A stretch of 6,998 nt of DNA from Nitrospina sp. (GTDB taxonomy: Bacteria > Nitrospinota > Nitrospinia > Nitrospinales > VA-1), in NCBI GenBank assembly GCA_018665625.1, contig JABJCF010000135.1, positions 1 to 6,998 on the forward strand. Reading direction: 5' to 3'. A program made the position numbers and the translations under genes. The notes below the pieces were generated by a model that was not told where the DNA came from, made no database searches, and worked only from the letters and a program-made list of their open reading frames with translations. Shown piece after piece: positions 1 through 6,127 of this stretch. Numbering within the stretch: position 1 is the first letter of the stretch; each line of letters opens with the position of its first letter.

Positions 1-62
1 AGCGACGAACCGCCGCAGGTGTGGTGTTTTTTATTATCCCTCATGCCCCGGCAGGGGGGTGA
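1..62 (+). repeat. Two-hairpin intergenic element, copy 1 (left edge possibly cut)
   Basis: Bases 1-23 match bases 3039-3061 at 20 of 23 positions. Both copies fold into a small hairpin. Here GCGACG (2-7) faces CGCCGC (11-16) across an AAC loop, with one A/C mismatch. GGTGTG follows the stem in both copies. A second hairpin lies downstream: TCA plus CCCC (41-49) against GGGG plus TGA (54-62), with a GGCA loop and an imperfect middle. The element ends 15 bases before the ppx start codon. It could be a dispersed intergenic repeat, a 5'-UTR RNA structure or the 3' end of the upstream transcription unit; the sequence alone does not decide. Confidence 0.5.
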
Positions 63-77
63 CAGGTCGAACATGTT

Positions 78-1004
78 ATGAAAAAGATAGCCTCCATTGA
101 TATTGGCTCAAACACGGTTCGCCTGCTTATTCTTGAGTCTACGGGGAACCAGGAGTTTAAGTTGCTCGTTTCCAGAAGAGATATCACTCGCCTGGGTGAA
201 GGTATGGATAGCCAGGGCAAACTCATAAAAAGTAGAATCGATGCCACGCTAAGAGTGTTATCCCAATTTCGGCAGACTTGCCTGGAGAATGGCGATCCCC
301 CTCTTTTTGCAGTGGCGACCAGCGCCGTTCGGGAAGCTTCAAATGGACAGGAGTTCGTTCGTCTCGCAAAAAATGAAACGGGTATAGATATCAAAATTAT
401 TCCCTGGGAAGAAGAAGCACGACTCACCTTGCAAGGAGTGTTTTGGAAAATTCCTCATAATAATCGCAAAGCCCTGACCTTTGATATCGGAGGCGGCAGC
501 ACCGAGTTCATATTGTCAGAAGGGGAAAACATAGCGGGTTTTTGCAGTACTTCTCTGGGGGTAGTGAGGTTGACAGAAAAGTTCATTTCCAAGCACCCCG
601 TGGACGAAAAAGAGTTTCAAAGCCTGCAAAGTTATTTACGAAATGAACTGCAGGCGGTGAAAAAAAAACTATCTGTCTTTTCTCCAGAAATTTTAATTGG
701 AACCGCAGGCACAGTCACCACTCTTTCGGCTTTGAAGAATAATATTTATCCTTACGATCCTGGAAAAATTCACGGTTCAAAATTTTCCTATCAGGAAGCA
801 AAATCTATTCTCTATGATCTAAAAGGGAAATCGCTTAAACAACGGTTGCAACTAAAACCTCTTGAACCCGGGCGGGAAGACTTAATCATTGTCGGAACCA
901 CAATTGTATTGGAAACCATGTTAGCCTTTGATTGTAAAATGCTCACGGTGAGCGAGTACAGCCTGCGCGAAGGGCTCATCTTAAAAGCTATGAATGGGGA
1001 GTAA
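78..1004 (+). CDS. ppx: Ppx/GppA family phosphatase (exopolyphosphatase / guanosine pentaphosphatase), short form
   Basis: This 308-residue cytoplasmic protein belongs to the ASKHA-fold Ppx/GppA family, which removes terminal phosphate from polyphosphate or converts pppGpp to ppGpp. Visible motifs are the phosphate-1 loop DIGSNTVRL (8-16), ATSAVREASNG (80-90), the acidic EEEAR segment (111-115) carrying the expected catalytic Glu, the phosphate-2 loop DIGGGSTE (136-143), GTAGT (208-212), and the terminal SEYSLREGLI (292-301). The length matches compact two-domain members such as the Aquifex type; the C-terminal HD-like domains of the roughly 500-residue E. coli Ppx are absent. The usual Ser-Gly before the catalytic Glu reads Pro-Trp (109-110). 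Polyphosphatase and pppGpp hydrolase activities cannot be told apart from sequence. The start at 78 places the first motif at residue 8, as usual. The Shine-Dalgarno is weak (AGG at 64-66). An A9 run at 660-668 encodes Lys-Lys-Lys. Confidence 0.93.
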   Translation: MKKIASIDIGSNTVRLLILESTGNQEFKLLVSRRDITRLGEGMDSQGKLIKSRIDATLRVLSQFRQTCLENGDPPLFAVATSAVREASNGQEFVRLAKNETGIDIKIIPWEEEARLTLQGVFWKIPHNNRKALTFDIGGGSTEFILSEGENIAGFCSTSLGVVRLTEKFISKHPVDEKEFQSLQSYLRNELQAVKKKLSVFSPEILIGTAGTVTTLSALKNNIYPYDPGKIHGSKFSYQEAKSILYDLKGKSLKQRLQLKPLEPGREDLIIVGTTIVLETMLAFDCKMLTVSEYSLREGLILKAMNGE

Positions 1005-1234
1005 ACTCGATCATCCGATGTCGACACCCCTGTTTCCCATAACGTTTTGACAAAAAAGAGCTTTTTAAAGGAATGGATTTGACTTCAAGGGCCAATTCCG
1101 CTAAAGTTTTTCTTCGCCATAAGCCTCTGGACACCGGAAAATAGCCATGTGTTGTTAAACCAATAGAAGGCTTGCTAATTAATTTGTAAATCTAGACATT
1201 CATTTAACTATCAGCCAATTACCTGCGAAGGTTC
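1005..1234. other. AT-rich intergenic spacer between ppx and ilvB
   Basis: These 230 bases hold no convincing gene. A perfect TTGACA at 1047-1052 has no good -10 at 16-18 bp. The AT-rich stretch around 1150-1195 (TTGTTA at 1152, TAATTA at 1176, TGTAAAT near 1185) is the most promoter-like part and would suit ilvB, but no clear pair of hexamers stands out. I found no GC-rich hairpin plus T-run to end ppx transcription, and no Ile/Leu/Val-rich leader peptide that would suggest attenuation of ilvB. Confidence 0.4.
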
Positions 1235-3034
1235 ATGACTACAAAAAACAAAAATACAGCTAAAAAAAAGACCGCTCCAAAGAAAACTCCGAAAGCTAGC
1301 GGACACCCCATGAAGGGCCGCGATATTCTTGTTAAAGCTCTGGAGAATGAAGGAGTCACGGTTATATTTGGCTATCCGGGTGGAGCTTCTATGGAAATCC
1401 ATCAGGGTCTGACATTGTCCAAAAAAATCCGTATGGTTTTGCCCAGACACGAGCAAGGCGGGTCTTTTGCTGCGGGTGGCTACGCTCGGGCTACCGGTGA
1501 CGTAGGCGTATGCCTCGCCACATCTGGACCTGGCGCAACCAACCTGATCACAGGCATCATTGATGCGAAAATGGATTCCATTCCTCTGGTTGCAATTACC
1601 GGACAGGTTCCCAGTACTGTTTTGGGAACCGATGCTTTCCAGGAAACGGATATCATGGGGTCCACCTTTCCGCTCGTTAAGCACAGCTACATGGTCCAAA
1701 ATATTGCAGATATACCCCGCGTAATAAATGAAGCATTTCATATTGCACGGACAGGACGACCGGGACCGGTTCTCGTTGATATCCCAAAAAATATCCAACA
1801 ACAGGAAAGTGTTGTCGACTTCAATGTTAAATTCGACTGCCCAAGTTATAAACCCAACTTAAATCCTTCAGTGCTGCAATGTAAAAAAGCGGCAAATGAA
1901 ATTCAAGCGTCCAAACGCCCTGTCATATACGCAGGCGGTGGAATAGTTTCCAGTGGTGCCTCGCAAGAGCTACGGGCATTTGCAAAAAAAACCGGGATCC
2001 CAGTTACAACGACTGTCATGGGGCTGGGAGCTTTCCCCTCCAATGATCCTTTATCTTTGAGAATGCTCGGAATGCATGGTGCAGTTTATGCCAACATTGC
2101 CATGAACCATGCCGACCTGGTCATCGCAATGGGCGTACGTTTTGACGACCGGGTCACAGGCAAACTTGCCGAATTCTGCAAGGGAGCGCGGTTCATTCAT
2201 ATAGATATCGACCCGACAGAAATAAATAAAAATATTACGATCGACGTTCCTATTCAGGGTGATGTCAAGCAAGCTTTAAAAATATTGGACAAATATGTTG
2301 AGCCGAAAAAAGATATCAAGCCCTGGATAAAACAAGTCAATGATTGGAAAAAAGAGTTCCCTTTAGCCTATGAAAGCATAAAAGGACAAATTGTTCCGCA
2401 ATGTGTTGTTTCCCATATAAACAATCTTTCCGATAAAAACGCCATATTCTCAGTCGGCGTGGGGCAACACCAAATGTGGTCCGCACAGTTTCTGGATTTC
2501 AATGAACCCAACAACTGGCTATGCTCCTCTGGCTTAGGAGCAATGGGCTATGGTCTGCCCGCAGCGATGGGGGCTCAAGTTGCATTTCCAAAACGGCAGG
2601 TTATCAACATCGAAGGCGATGGAAGCTTCTTGATGAACATTCAAGAATTGCAAACTTTGAAAATTGAAAACATCCCAGTAAAAAATATTGTCCTCAATAA
2701 CGCCCATCTCGGAATGGTGGCGCAATGGGAAGACCGCTTCTACAAATCTCTAAGAGGTCACACCTATATTGGCGATGCCAATTTTGCCGAAGTAGCACAC
2801 GCTTTTGGAATTAAGTCGGAAAGTATTTCCAAACCCGAAGAGGTTGTTCCAGCATTGAAGCGCATGCTTAAACATAAGGGGCCTTATGTCCTGGATGTAA
2901 AATATCCCTACAATGACAAAAGCCATGGCCATGTTATGCCAATGATTCCGGCAAACCATACCTACCTGGACACCTGTCTCGACGCTTCTACATCGCTTCG
3001 AGATTATTGGAAGAAAAAAGGCTACTCGGCTTAG
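1235..3034 (+). CDS. ilvB: Acetolactate synthase (acetohydroxyacid synthase) catalytic large subunit
   Basis: This thiamine-diphosphate enzyme condenses two pyruvates, or pyruvate with 2-oxobutyrate, in the first common step of Val/Leu/Ile synthesis. The order is an N-terminal ThDP-binding (PYR) domain at about 28-190, a central FAD/Rossmann-like domain at about 215-350 and a C-terminal ThDP (PP) domain at about 405-556. Key features are FGYPGGASMEI (45-55), RHE with catalytic Glu73, SGPGATN (97-103), GTDAFQET (131-138), RFDDRVTGK (302-310), and the Mg/ThDP motif from GDG (461-463) to NN (488-489), followed by LGMVAQWEDRFY. Similarity to plant and cyanobacterial enzymes is visible by eye. Residues 1-25 form an unusual Lys/Thr/Pro-rich extension; Met26 (base 1310) would be a conventional family start. 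The 1235 start has GAAGG at 1227-1231, only 3 bases away, so the start is not certain. No regulatory subunit gene (ilvN) or ilvC follows. Confidence 0.96.
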   Translation: MTTKNKNTAKKKTAPKKTPKASGHPMKGRDILVKALENEGVTVIFGYPGGASMEIHQGLTLSKKIRMVLPRHEQGGSFAAGGYARATGDVGVCLATSGPGATNLITGIIDAKMDSIPLVAITGQVPSTVLGTDAFQETDIMGSTFPLVKHSYMVQNIADIPRVINEAFHIARTGRPGPVLVDIPKNIQQQESVVDFNVKFDCPSYKPNLNPSVLQCKKAANEIQASKRPVIYAGGGIVSSGASQELRAFAKKTGIPVTTTVMGLGAFPSNDPLSLRMLGMHGAVYANIAMNHADLVIAMGVRFDDRVTGKLAEFCKGARFIHIDIDPTEINKNITIDVPIQGDVKQALKILDKYVEPKKDIKPWIKQVNDWKKEFPLAYESIKGQIVPQCVVSHINNLSDKNAIFSVGVGQHQMWSAQFLDFNEPNNWLCSSGLGAMGYGLPAAMGAQVAFPKRQVINIEGDGSFLMNIQELQTLKIENIPVKNIVLNNAHLGMVAQWEDRFYKSLRGHTYIGDANFAEVAHAFGIKSESISKPEEVVPALKRMLKHKGPYVLDVKYPYNDKSHGHVMPMIPANHTYLDTCLDASTSLRDYWKKKGYSA

Positions 3035-3038
3035 GGCC

Positions 3039-3098
3039 AGCGGCAAACTGCCGCAGGTGTGATATCCTCTCATTTGTCTTCGTGCCACACAGGGTACG
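3039..3098 (+). repeat. Two-hairpin intergenic element, copy 2
   Basis: Second copy of the element at 1-62, starting 5 bases after the ilvB stop. The first hairpin is perfect here: GCGGCA (3040-3045), loop AAC, TGCCGC (3049-3054). Compared with copy 1, the loop-closing pair is A-T instead of G-C, a compensatory change that supports folding. GGTGTG follows, then a region with TATCC and TCAT as in copy 1. A second hairpin, CGTGCC (3081-3086) against GGTACG (3093-3098), includes one G-T pair. Neither hairpin is followed by a T-run, so it is not a canonical intrinsic terminator. A weak TACGAT -10-like hexamer (3095-3100) overlaps the end. Confidence 0.5.
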
Positions 3099-3135
3099 AT
3101 AGTTCAATGCCCATAAAGCCAAATATCATTTCTTT

Positions 3136-4779
3136 ATGCCCTCTCTCAATCAAAATGAAGAGTCATTAAAGCCCTATCTTTTAATGGGTCCTGCTTTATT
3201 GGCGGCGTTTCTTTTTTCCTGGTCGATTTTTCATTCCGACCTTTCGAAAAGAGAAGCGCGCGAAGGCGTACCCGTAGTAAATATGATGCAGGGCGGCAAC
3301 CTCTGGCTACCGCAAATCCACCCGCAACAATTGCGCACAAAGCCTCCCCTGTTTTACTGGTCCGGTCTCTTATCATCGAAGATTATGGGAGAGGTGACTG
3401 AAGTTTCATTAAGAATTCCTTCGGTTTTGGCCGGTGCGGGAACAGTATTGCTCACCACCTTTTTGGGAATGCGCCTGTTCTCACCCCTCATCGGTTGCCT
3501 TGCAGGATTAATTATCACCACCTGCTGGCGCTTCGCTTATCTGGGAAGTCATGCCCGCATCGATATGCTCTTCGTTTTTTTTATCACCCTTGCATTTGTC
3601 GCCCTATGGGAATTTTCCCGCGACCAAAAACAATCCCTCAAGTGGTGGGCAGGAATCGCAATAGGGCTGGCGGTTCTAACCAAAGGACCTTTGGGGTGGG
3701 TGTTTCCCCTATTGACCCTTTTCATTTTTTGTAGATCCCATAAAACCTTTAAAGTTCCCTGGCTCCATATTTTATTTCTTCCAATAGGCATGTCTGCACT
3801 CTGGCTAGCGTTTGGGATTATTGATGGTGGAGAAGAGTTTTCTAAAATGATTTATCAGGAAACCGTAGGCAGAATTTCAGGAAGCGAAGCCATTCACATT
3901 CACCCGAAACCCTTCTATTATTATATTCCGCAAATCTTTGTGGGCATGGCACCCTGGAGCCTGTTCCTGCCATTCGCAATCGGGTACGGATTAAAGAATC
4001 AAGATATCTCCTGGAAATTCTGCGCCATAACTTTTGCAACCCTATTTATTTTCCTGTCCTTGTTCCCGGGTAAAAGGGGCGATTACCTTTTGCCCCTATA
4101 TCCCATGGCGGCGGTTATCCTTGCGGCCTATTTTTCTCGGATTGCCCCGGAAATAAAACAAGGCCTATCTTTCCCAACATGGATCGTAATGGGAATGATG
4201 ATGGTGCTGGTTTTGATTCTGGGCTTCAGTGCTCTTTTACCGAATTTTAATTTCGAATCATTTTCTGCATTTTTAAATTCCCGAGATCGCTGGATGGCAC
4301 AACTTCTTTACGACAATCATCGGCCTCCAACACTTTTCTTAATTGTGGGAACTCTGGGGATGGTGCTTTTCTGGCTCAGTCTCAGGAAAGCCTTGAATCA
4401 AAATTCAGGAATTCAAGTAAGTGGAGTGATAACAGGTTGGGCTTTTGTTCTGTTTTTTTTGGTTCATGGTCCTGCCGCCCGAATTGTAAACGAATATTCA
4501 TCGTTGCGGCCTTTTGCTGAGAAGATCAAACAAGTTGCCAATAACCGGCCTGTATACAAATACGGAAAAATACGTGAAGACCTTTTCTACTATATGGATG
4601 GAAAAATTCAGGAAGTCCATCAAGATACCACCGAGCTTTTCCAACAACCGGAGGCATTACTCCTTATAAGAAAAACTCATGAACCGAGTTGGTTGAAAGA
4701 TTTTCCTGGAGGAAAAAATATTATAGAAATGGATGCCGGCTTCGAGACCTATATGCTACTTGAAAAAACCAATAATTAA
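3136..4779 (+). CDS. ArnT/PMT-like membrane glycosyltransferase (GT-C fold)
   Basis: This 547-residue polytopic inner-membrane protein resembles the ArnT (GT83) and PMT glycosyltransferases, which move a sugar from a polyprenyl-phosphate carrier to an acceptor such as lipid A or a protein on the periplasmic side. A first membrane helix (about 14-33) is followed by a periplasmic loop with acidic REAREG (39-44), then MM..G..W..P and the family signature KPPLFYW (69-75). Further signatures are RIDMLF (140-145), LTKGPLG (181-187), YQETVGR (240-246) with HPKPFYYY (256-263), and PGKRGDYLLPLYP (311-323). Around 12-13 hydrophobic segments end near 445, followed by a soluble C-terminal tail of about 100 residues. 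The donor and acceptor are unknown, so no arnT symbol is given; no other arn genes are nearby. No Shine-Dalgarno is visible, but an in-frame stop at 3100-3102 with no other start before 3136 supports this start. The stop lies 6 bases from that of the convergent hydrolase gene. Confidence 0.88.
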   Translation: MPSLNQNEESLKPYLLMGPALLAAFLFSWSIFHSDLSKREAREGVPVVNMMQGGNLWLPQIHPQQLRTKPPLFYWSGLLSSKIMGEVTEVSLRIPSVLAGAGTVLLTTFLGMRLFSPLIGCLAGLIITTCWRFAYLGSHARIDMLFVFFITLAFVALWEFSRDQKQSLKWWAGIAIGLAVLTKGPLGWVFPLLTLFIFCRSHKTFKVPWLHILFLPIGMSALWLAFGIIDGGEEFSKMIYQETVGRISGSEAIHIHPKPFYYYIPQIFVGMAPWSLFLPFAIGYGLKNQDISWKFCAITFATLFIFLSLFPGKRGDYLLPLYPMAAVILAAYFSRIAPEIKQGLSFPTWIVMGMMMVLVLILGFSALLPNFNFESFSAFLNSRDRWMAQLLYDNHRPPTLFLIVGTLGMVLFWLSLRKALNQNSGIQVSGVITGWAFVLFFLVHGPAARIVNEYSSLRPFAEKIKQVANNRPVYKYGKIREDLFYYMDGKIQEVHQDTTELFQQPEALLLIRKTHEPSWLKDFPGGKNIIEMDAGFETYMLLEKTNN

Positions 4780-4785
4780 GTTCAC

Positions 4786-5676
4786 TTATTTTACGCTGAA
4801 CTCCTTGTAAGCCCGTTCGATGTTGGCATCGAGCCACTCCAGTTTTTTCCAGTTCTTGTATTTCTCTTGTAAAATGGGTCGAACCACATCCTGGGTTTCT
4901 TTCAACGAGCTGCCTTCTTCGATCTGCACTTTGACCCGTCGGCGCAAATCTATCAGATAATGCCTCATGGCAATTAGAACAGGTTTTCCACCCGGGTCGC
5001 CGTGACCGGGGATGTATATTTCCGCATCCAAATCACCAATATAATCGAGTGCCTTAATCCAGTCGTCAACATAGGCATCGCCCATATAAGGAATCTTTCC
5101 ATTAAATATCAGGTCGCCCGCAATGATCGTCTTCAAAGCTTCGATATAAATAAACAAGTCGCCATCGGTATGGCCCGGCATATGGATCAACTGCAAATGG
5201 TACTCCCCGGCCCAGACATGCATTTTTTCTTTGAAAACCATATTGGGTGGAGTGACCACCGTTTCCTCCATCCCAGGAATTTTCAGGGTCTTAAAGAATT
5301 CTAAATGTTCCTTCCCAGATTCATATTCAAGGGCTTTGCGAACATTTTCATGCGCAATGATCGTGTGCGTGTCCTTAAACACCTGATTGCCAAAAGTATG
5401 GTCGCCGTGATAATGCGTGTTGATCGTGTACAAAATAGGCTGTTGCGTTTGTTTGCGAACCTCCTCTTTCACTAACCTTGCTTCGGCTGGGGTGACACGC
5501 GTATCCACAACAATCACCCCTTCTTTGGTGATTAGAAACGTGGTGTTGGAATCTATCCCTTCCCCATGAGTCAACGTGAACAGGTTTTTCCATACCTCAA
5601 CGGTTTTCGCTTTTTCAGCCCAGGCGGCGCCTGAACTTAACAACACCATTAAAACAACCCACATCAATCCACGCAT
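4786..5676 (-). CDS. Exported metallo-beta-lactamase-fold hydrolase
   Basis: This 296-residue protein has a Sec signal peptide (charged MRG, hydrophobic core 4-15, probable cleavage after AAWA at 17-20), so the mature enzyme should be periplasmic. The MBL fold is clear: the zinc motif THYHGDH (87-93, ligands His88, His90, Asp92, His93), PGHTDGD (167-173, His169), the bridging Asp in AGDLIF (186-191, Asp188), and PGHGDP (223-228, His225). All zinc ligands of a binuclear hydrolase are present. The His rather than Cys at the second site and the 60-residue helical tail after His225 argue against a B1 beta-lactamase. They fit the broad group of exported MBL hydrolases related to SoxH and quinoprotein-relay enzymes. 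The substrate is unknown. The gene is alone on this strand and has a well-spaced GAGGG ribosome site. Confidence 0.9.
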   Translation of the reverse strand: MRGLMWVVLMVLLSSGAAWAEKAKTVEVWKNLFTLTHGEGIDSNTTFLITKEGVIVVDTRVTPAEARLVKEEVRKQTQQPILYTINTHYHGDHTFGNQVFKDTHTIIAHENVRKALEYESGKEHLEFFKTLKIPGMEETVVTPPNMVFKEKMHVWAGEYHLQLIHMPGHTDGDLFIYIEALKTIIAGDLIFNGKIPYMGDAYVDDWIKALDYIGDLDAEIYIPGHGDPGGKPVLIAMRHYLIDLRRRVKVQIEEGSSLKETQDVVRPILQEKYKNWKKLEWLDANIERAYKEFSVK

Positions 5677-5685
5677 AAAAATAAG

Positions 5686-5690
5686 CCCTC
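5686..5690 (-). promoter_or_regulatory. Shine-Dalgarno site of the MBL hydrolase gene
   Basis: On the minus strand GAGGG lies 9 bases before the ATG at 5676-5674. It is the best ribosome-binding site of the five complete genes in the window and supports the start that includes the signal peptide. Confidence 0.7.
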
Positions 5691-5746
5691 AAAAAAATTC
5701 GTTATGAAATTCCCGCATGGTACCACAAGGCTACGACTTGGGGAAG

Positions 5747-5820
5747 TGGCCCATTAGCCCCTCTTTAAAAAGAGGGGGCCATTGAAGCTCCCCCTTCTAC
5801 GAAGGGGCTTCGGGGGATTT
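5747..5820. repeat. Compound palindromic REP-like element
   Basis: There are two adjacent hairpins. The first is CCCCTCTTT (5758-5766) against AAAGAGGGG (5769-5777), extendable through TGGCC (5747-5751) and GGCCA (5777-5781). The second is CCCCTTC (5791-5797) against GAAGGGG (5801-5807) with a TAC loop, bracketed by GAAG (5784-5787) and CTTC (5808-5811). The core begins AGCCCCTC (5756) and ends GGGGGATT (5812-5819), and related ends occur inverted at 5983-6009. The form is typical of C/G-run REP-like intergenic repeats in many bacteria. No T-run follows on + and no coding potential is seen. Confidence 0.7.
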
Positions 5821-5910
5821 AATTTTCATTCATTCTACCCGTACCGGGCACAATATCCAGAATTTTAGAATATTTTAATTTTTTGGGCATCTACAAAGCA
5901 AACCCGTTTG

Positions 5911-5955
5911 TCCCTCTGGATCGCCACGCCGCCTTCTGCGGCTCGCAATGACGGC
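5911..5955 (-). repeat. Dispersed 'GTCATTGCGAG'-type intergenic repeat
   Basis: Read on the minus strand, the segment starts GCCGTCATTGCGAGCCGC and continues to GGCGTGGCGATCC. This is the well-known form of a short dispersed repeat found in many unrelated bacterial genomes. It contains a small stem, GCCGC (5928-5932) against GCGGC (5938-5942). Recognition is from memory of the motif; the copy number in this genome cannot be seen here. Confidence 0.6.
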
Positions 5956-5982
5956 AAAAACACCCTGCAAGATAGAGCTAGT

Positions 5983-6009
5983 AATCCCCCCCTGACAAGG
6001 GGAGGGGTT
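5983..6009. repeat. C7/G-run palindromic REP-like element, inverted relative to 5756-5819
   Basis: The segment begins AATCCCCC (5983-5990), the exact reverse complement of GGGGGATT at 5812-5819. It ends GAGGGGTT (6002-6009), which matches the reverse complement of AGCCCCTC at 5756-5763 in 7 of 8 positions. The C-run and the two GGGG blocks (5999-6002, 6004-6007) can pair around TGACAA. It is a shorter, simpler relative of the compound element, in the opposite orientation. Confidence 0.6.
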
Positions 6010-6089
6010 GCTTCATTCACAATCATTGCAAACAGCAAAATGCGATGAAATCACCCTTAACTATTGCCCGTTAAAAAAAGTCATTGATG

Positions 6090-6115
6090 CACTGGCTCCA
6101 CGCCCAGTGGTGTGG
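6090..6115 (+). repeat. Hairpin upstream of sspB, possible degenerate third copy of the two-hairpin element
   Basis: CACTGG (6090-6095) pairs with CCAGTG (6104-6109) over an 8-base loop, and GTGTGG follows at once. GGTGTGGT plus a T-rich stretch also follows the first hairpin at bases 18-32. The stem sequences differ from those at 2-16 and 3040-3054, and no second hairpin is evident, so homology is doubtful. The hairpin sits 18 bases before the sspB start codon and could affect its translation. Confidence 0.3.
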
Positions 6116-6127
6116 TACTTTTAGATT

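Larger units (their letters stand above)
5677..6127. other. Repeat-rich intergenic region between divergent MBL and sspB genes
   Basis: These 451 bases contain no credible gene on either strand. They hold a compound GC-rich palindrome (5747-5820), a small CCCG/CGGG hairpin (5838-5848), an AT-rich stretch (5850-5885), a dispersed repeat of the CATTGCGAG type (5911-5955), a C7/G-rich palindrome (5983-6009) and a hairpin just before sspB (6090-6109). The promoters of both divergent genes should lie here, but I could not pick convincing -35/-10 pairs. Confidence 0.6.

Noticed and set aside
1..81. Open frame from the left edge ending in a TGA that overlaps the ppx ATG (ATGA overlap), as if an upstream gene were translationally coupled to ppx.
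   Set aside because: The frame covers the hairpin element that is clearly non-coding at 3039-3098, and the 26 residues show no recognisable features. A chance open frame is more likely, though sequence to the left would settle it.
41..427. Minus-strand 128-codon ORF opposite ppx.
   Set aside because: It lies antisense to strongly conserved Ppx motifs and its translation resembles no family; it is a shadow frame. The same applies to the other long frames overlapping ilvB, the glycosyltransferase, the hydrolase and sspB.
1047..1075. Perfect TTGACA as a promoter for ilvB.
   Set aside because: No acceptable -10 hexamer occurs at 16-18 bp downstream.
1073..1144. A 23-codon ORF (begins MDLTSRANSAK) upstream of ilvB as an attenuator leader peptide.
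   Set aside because: It is not rich in Ile, Leu or Val, its AAGGA lies directly against the ATG, and no terminator/antiterminator hairpins follow.
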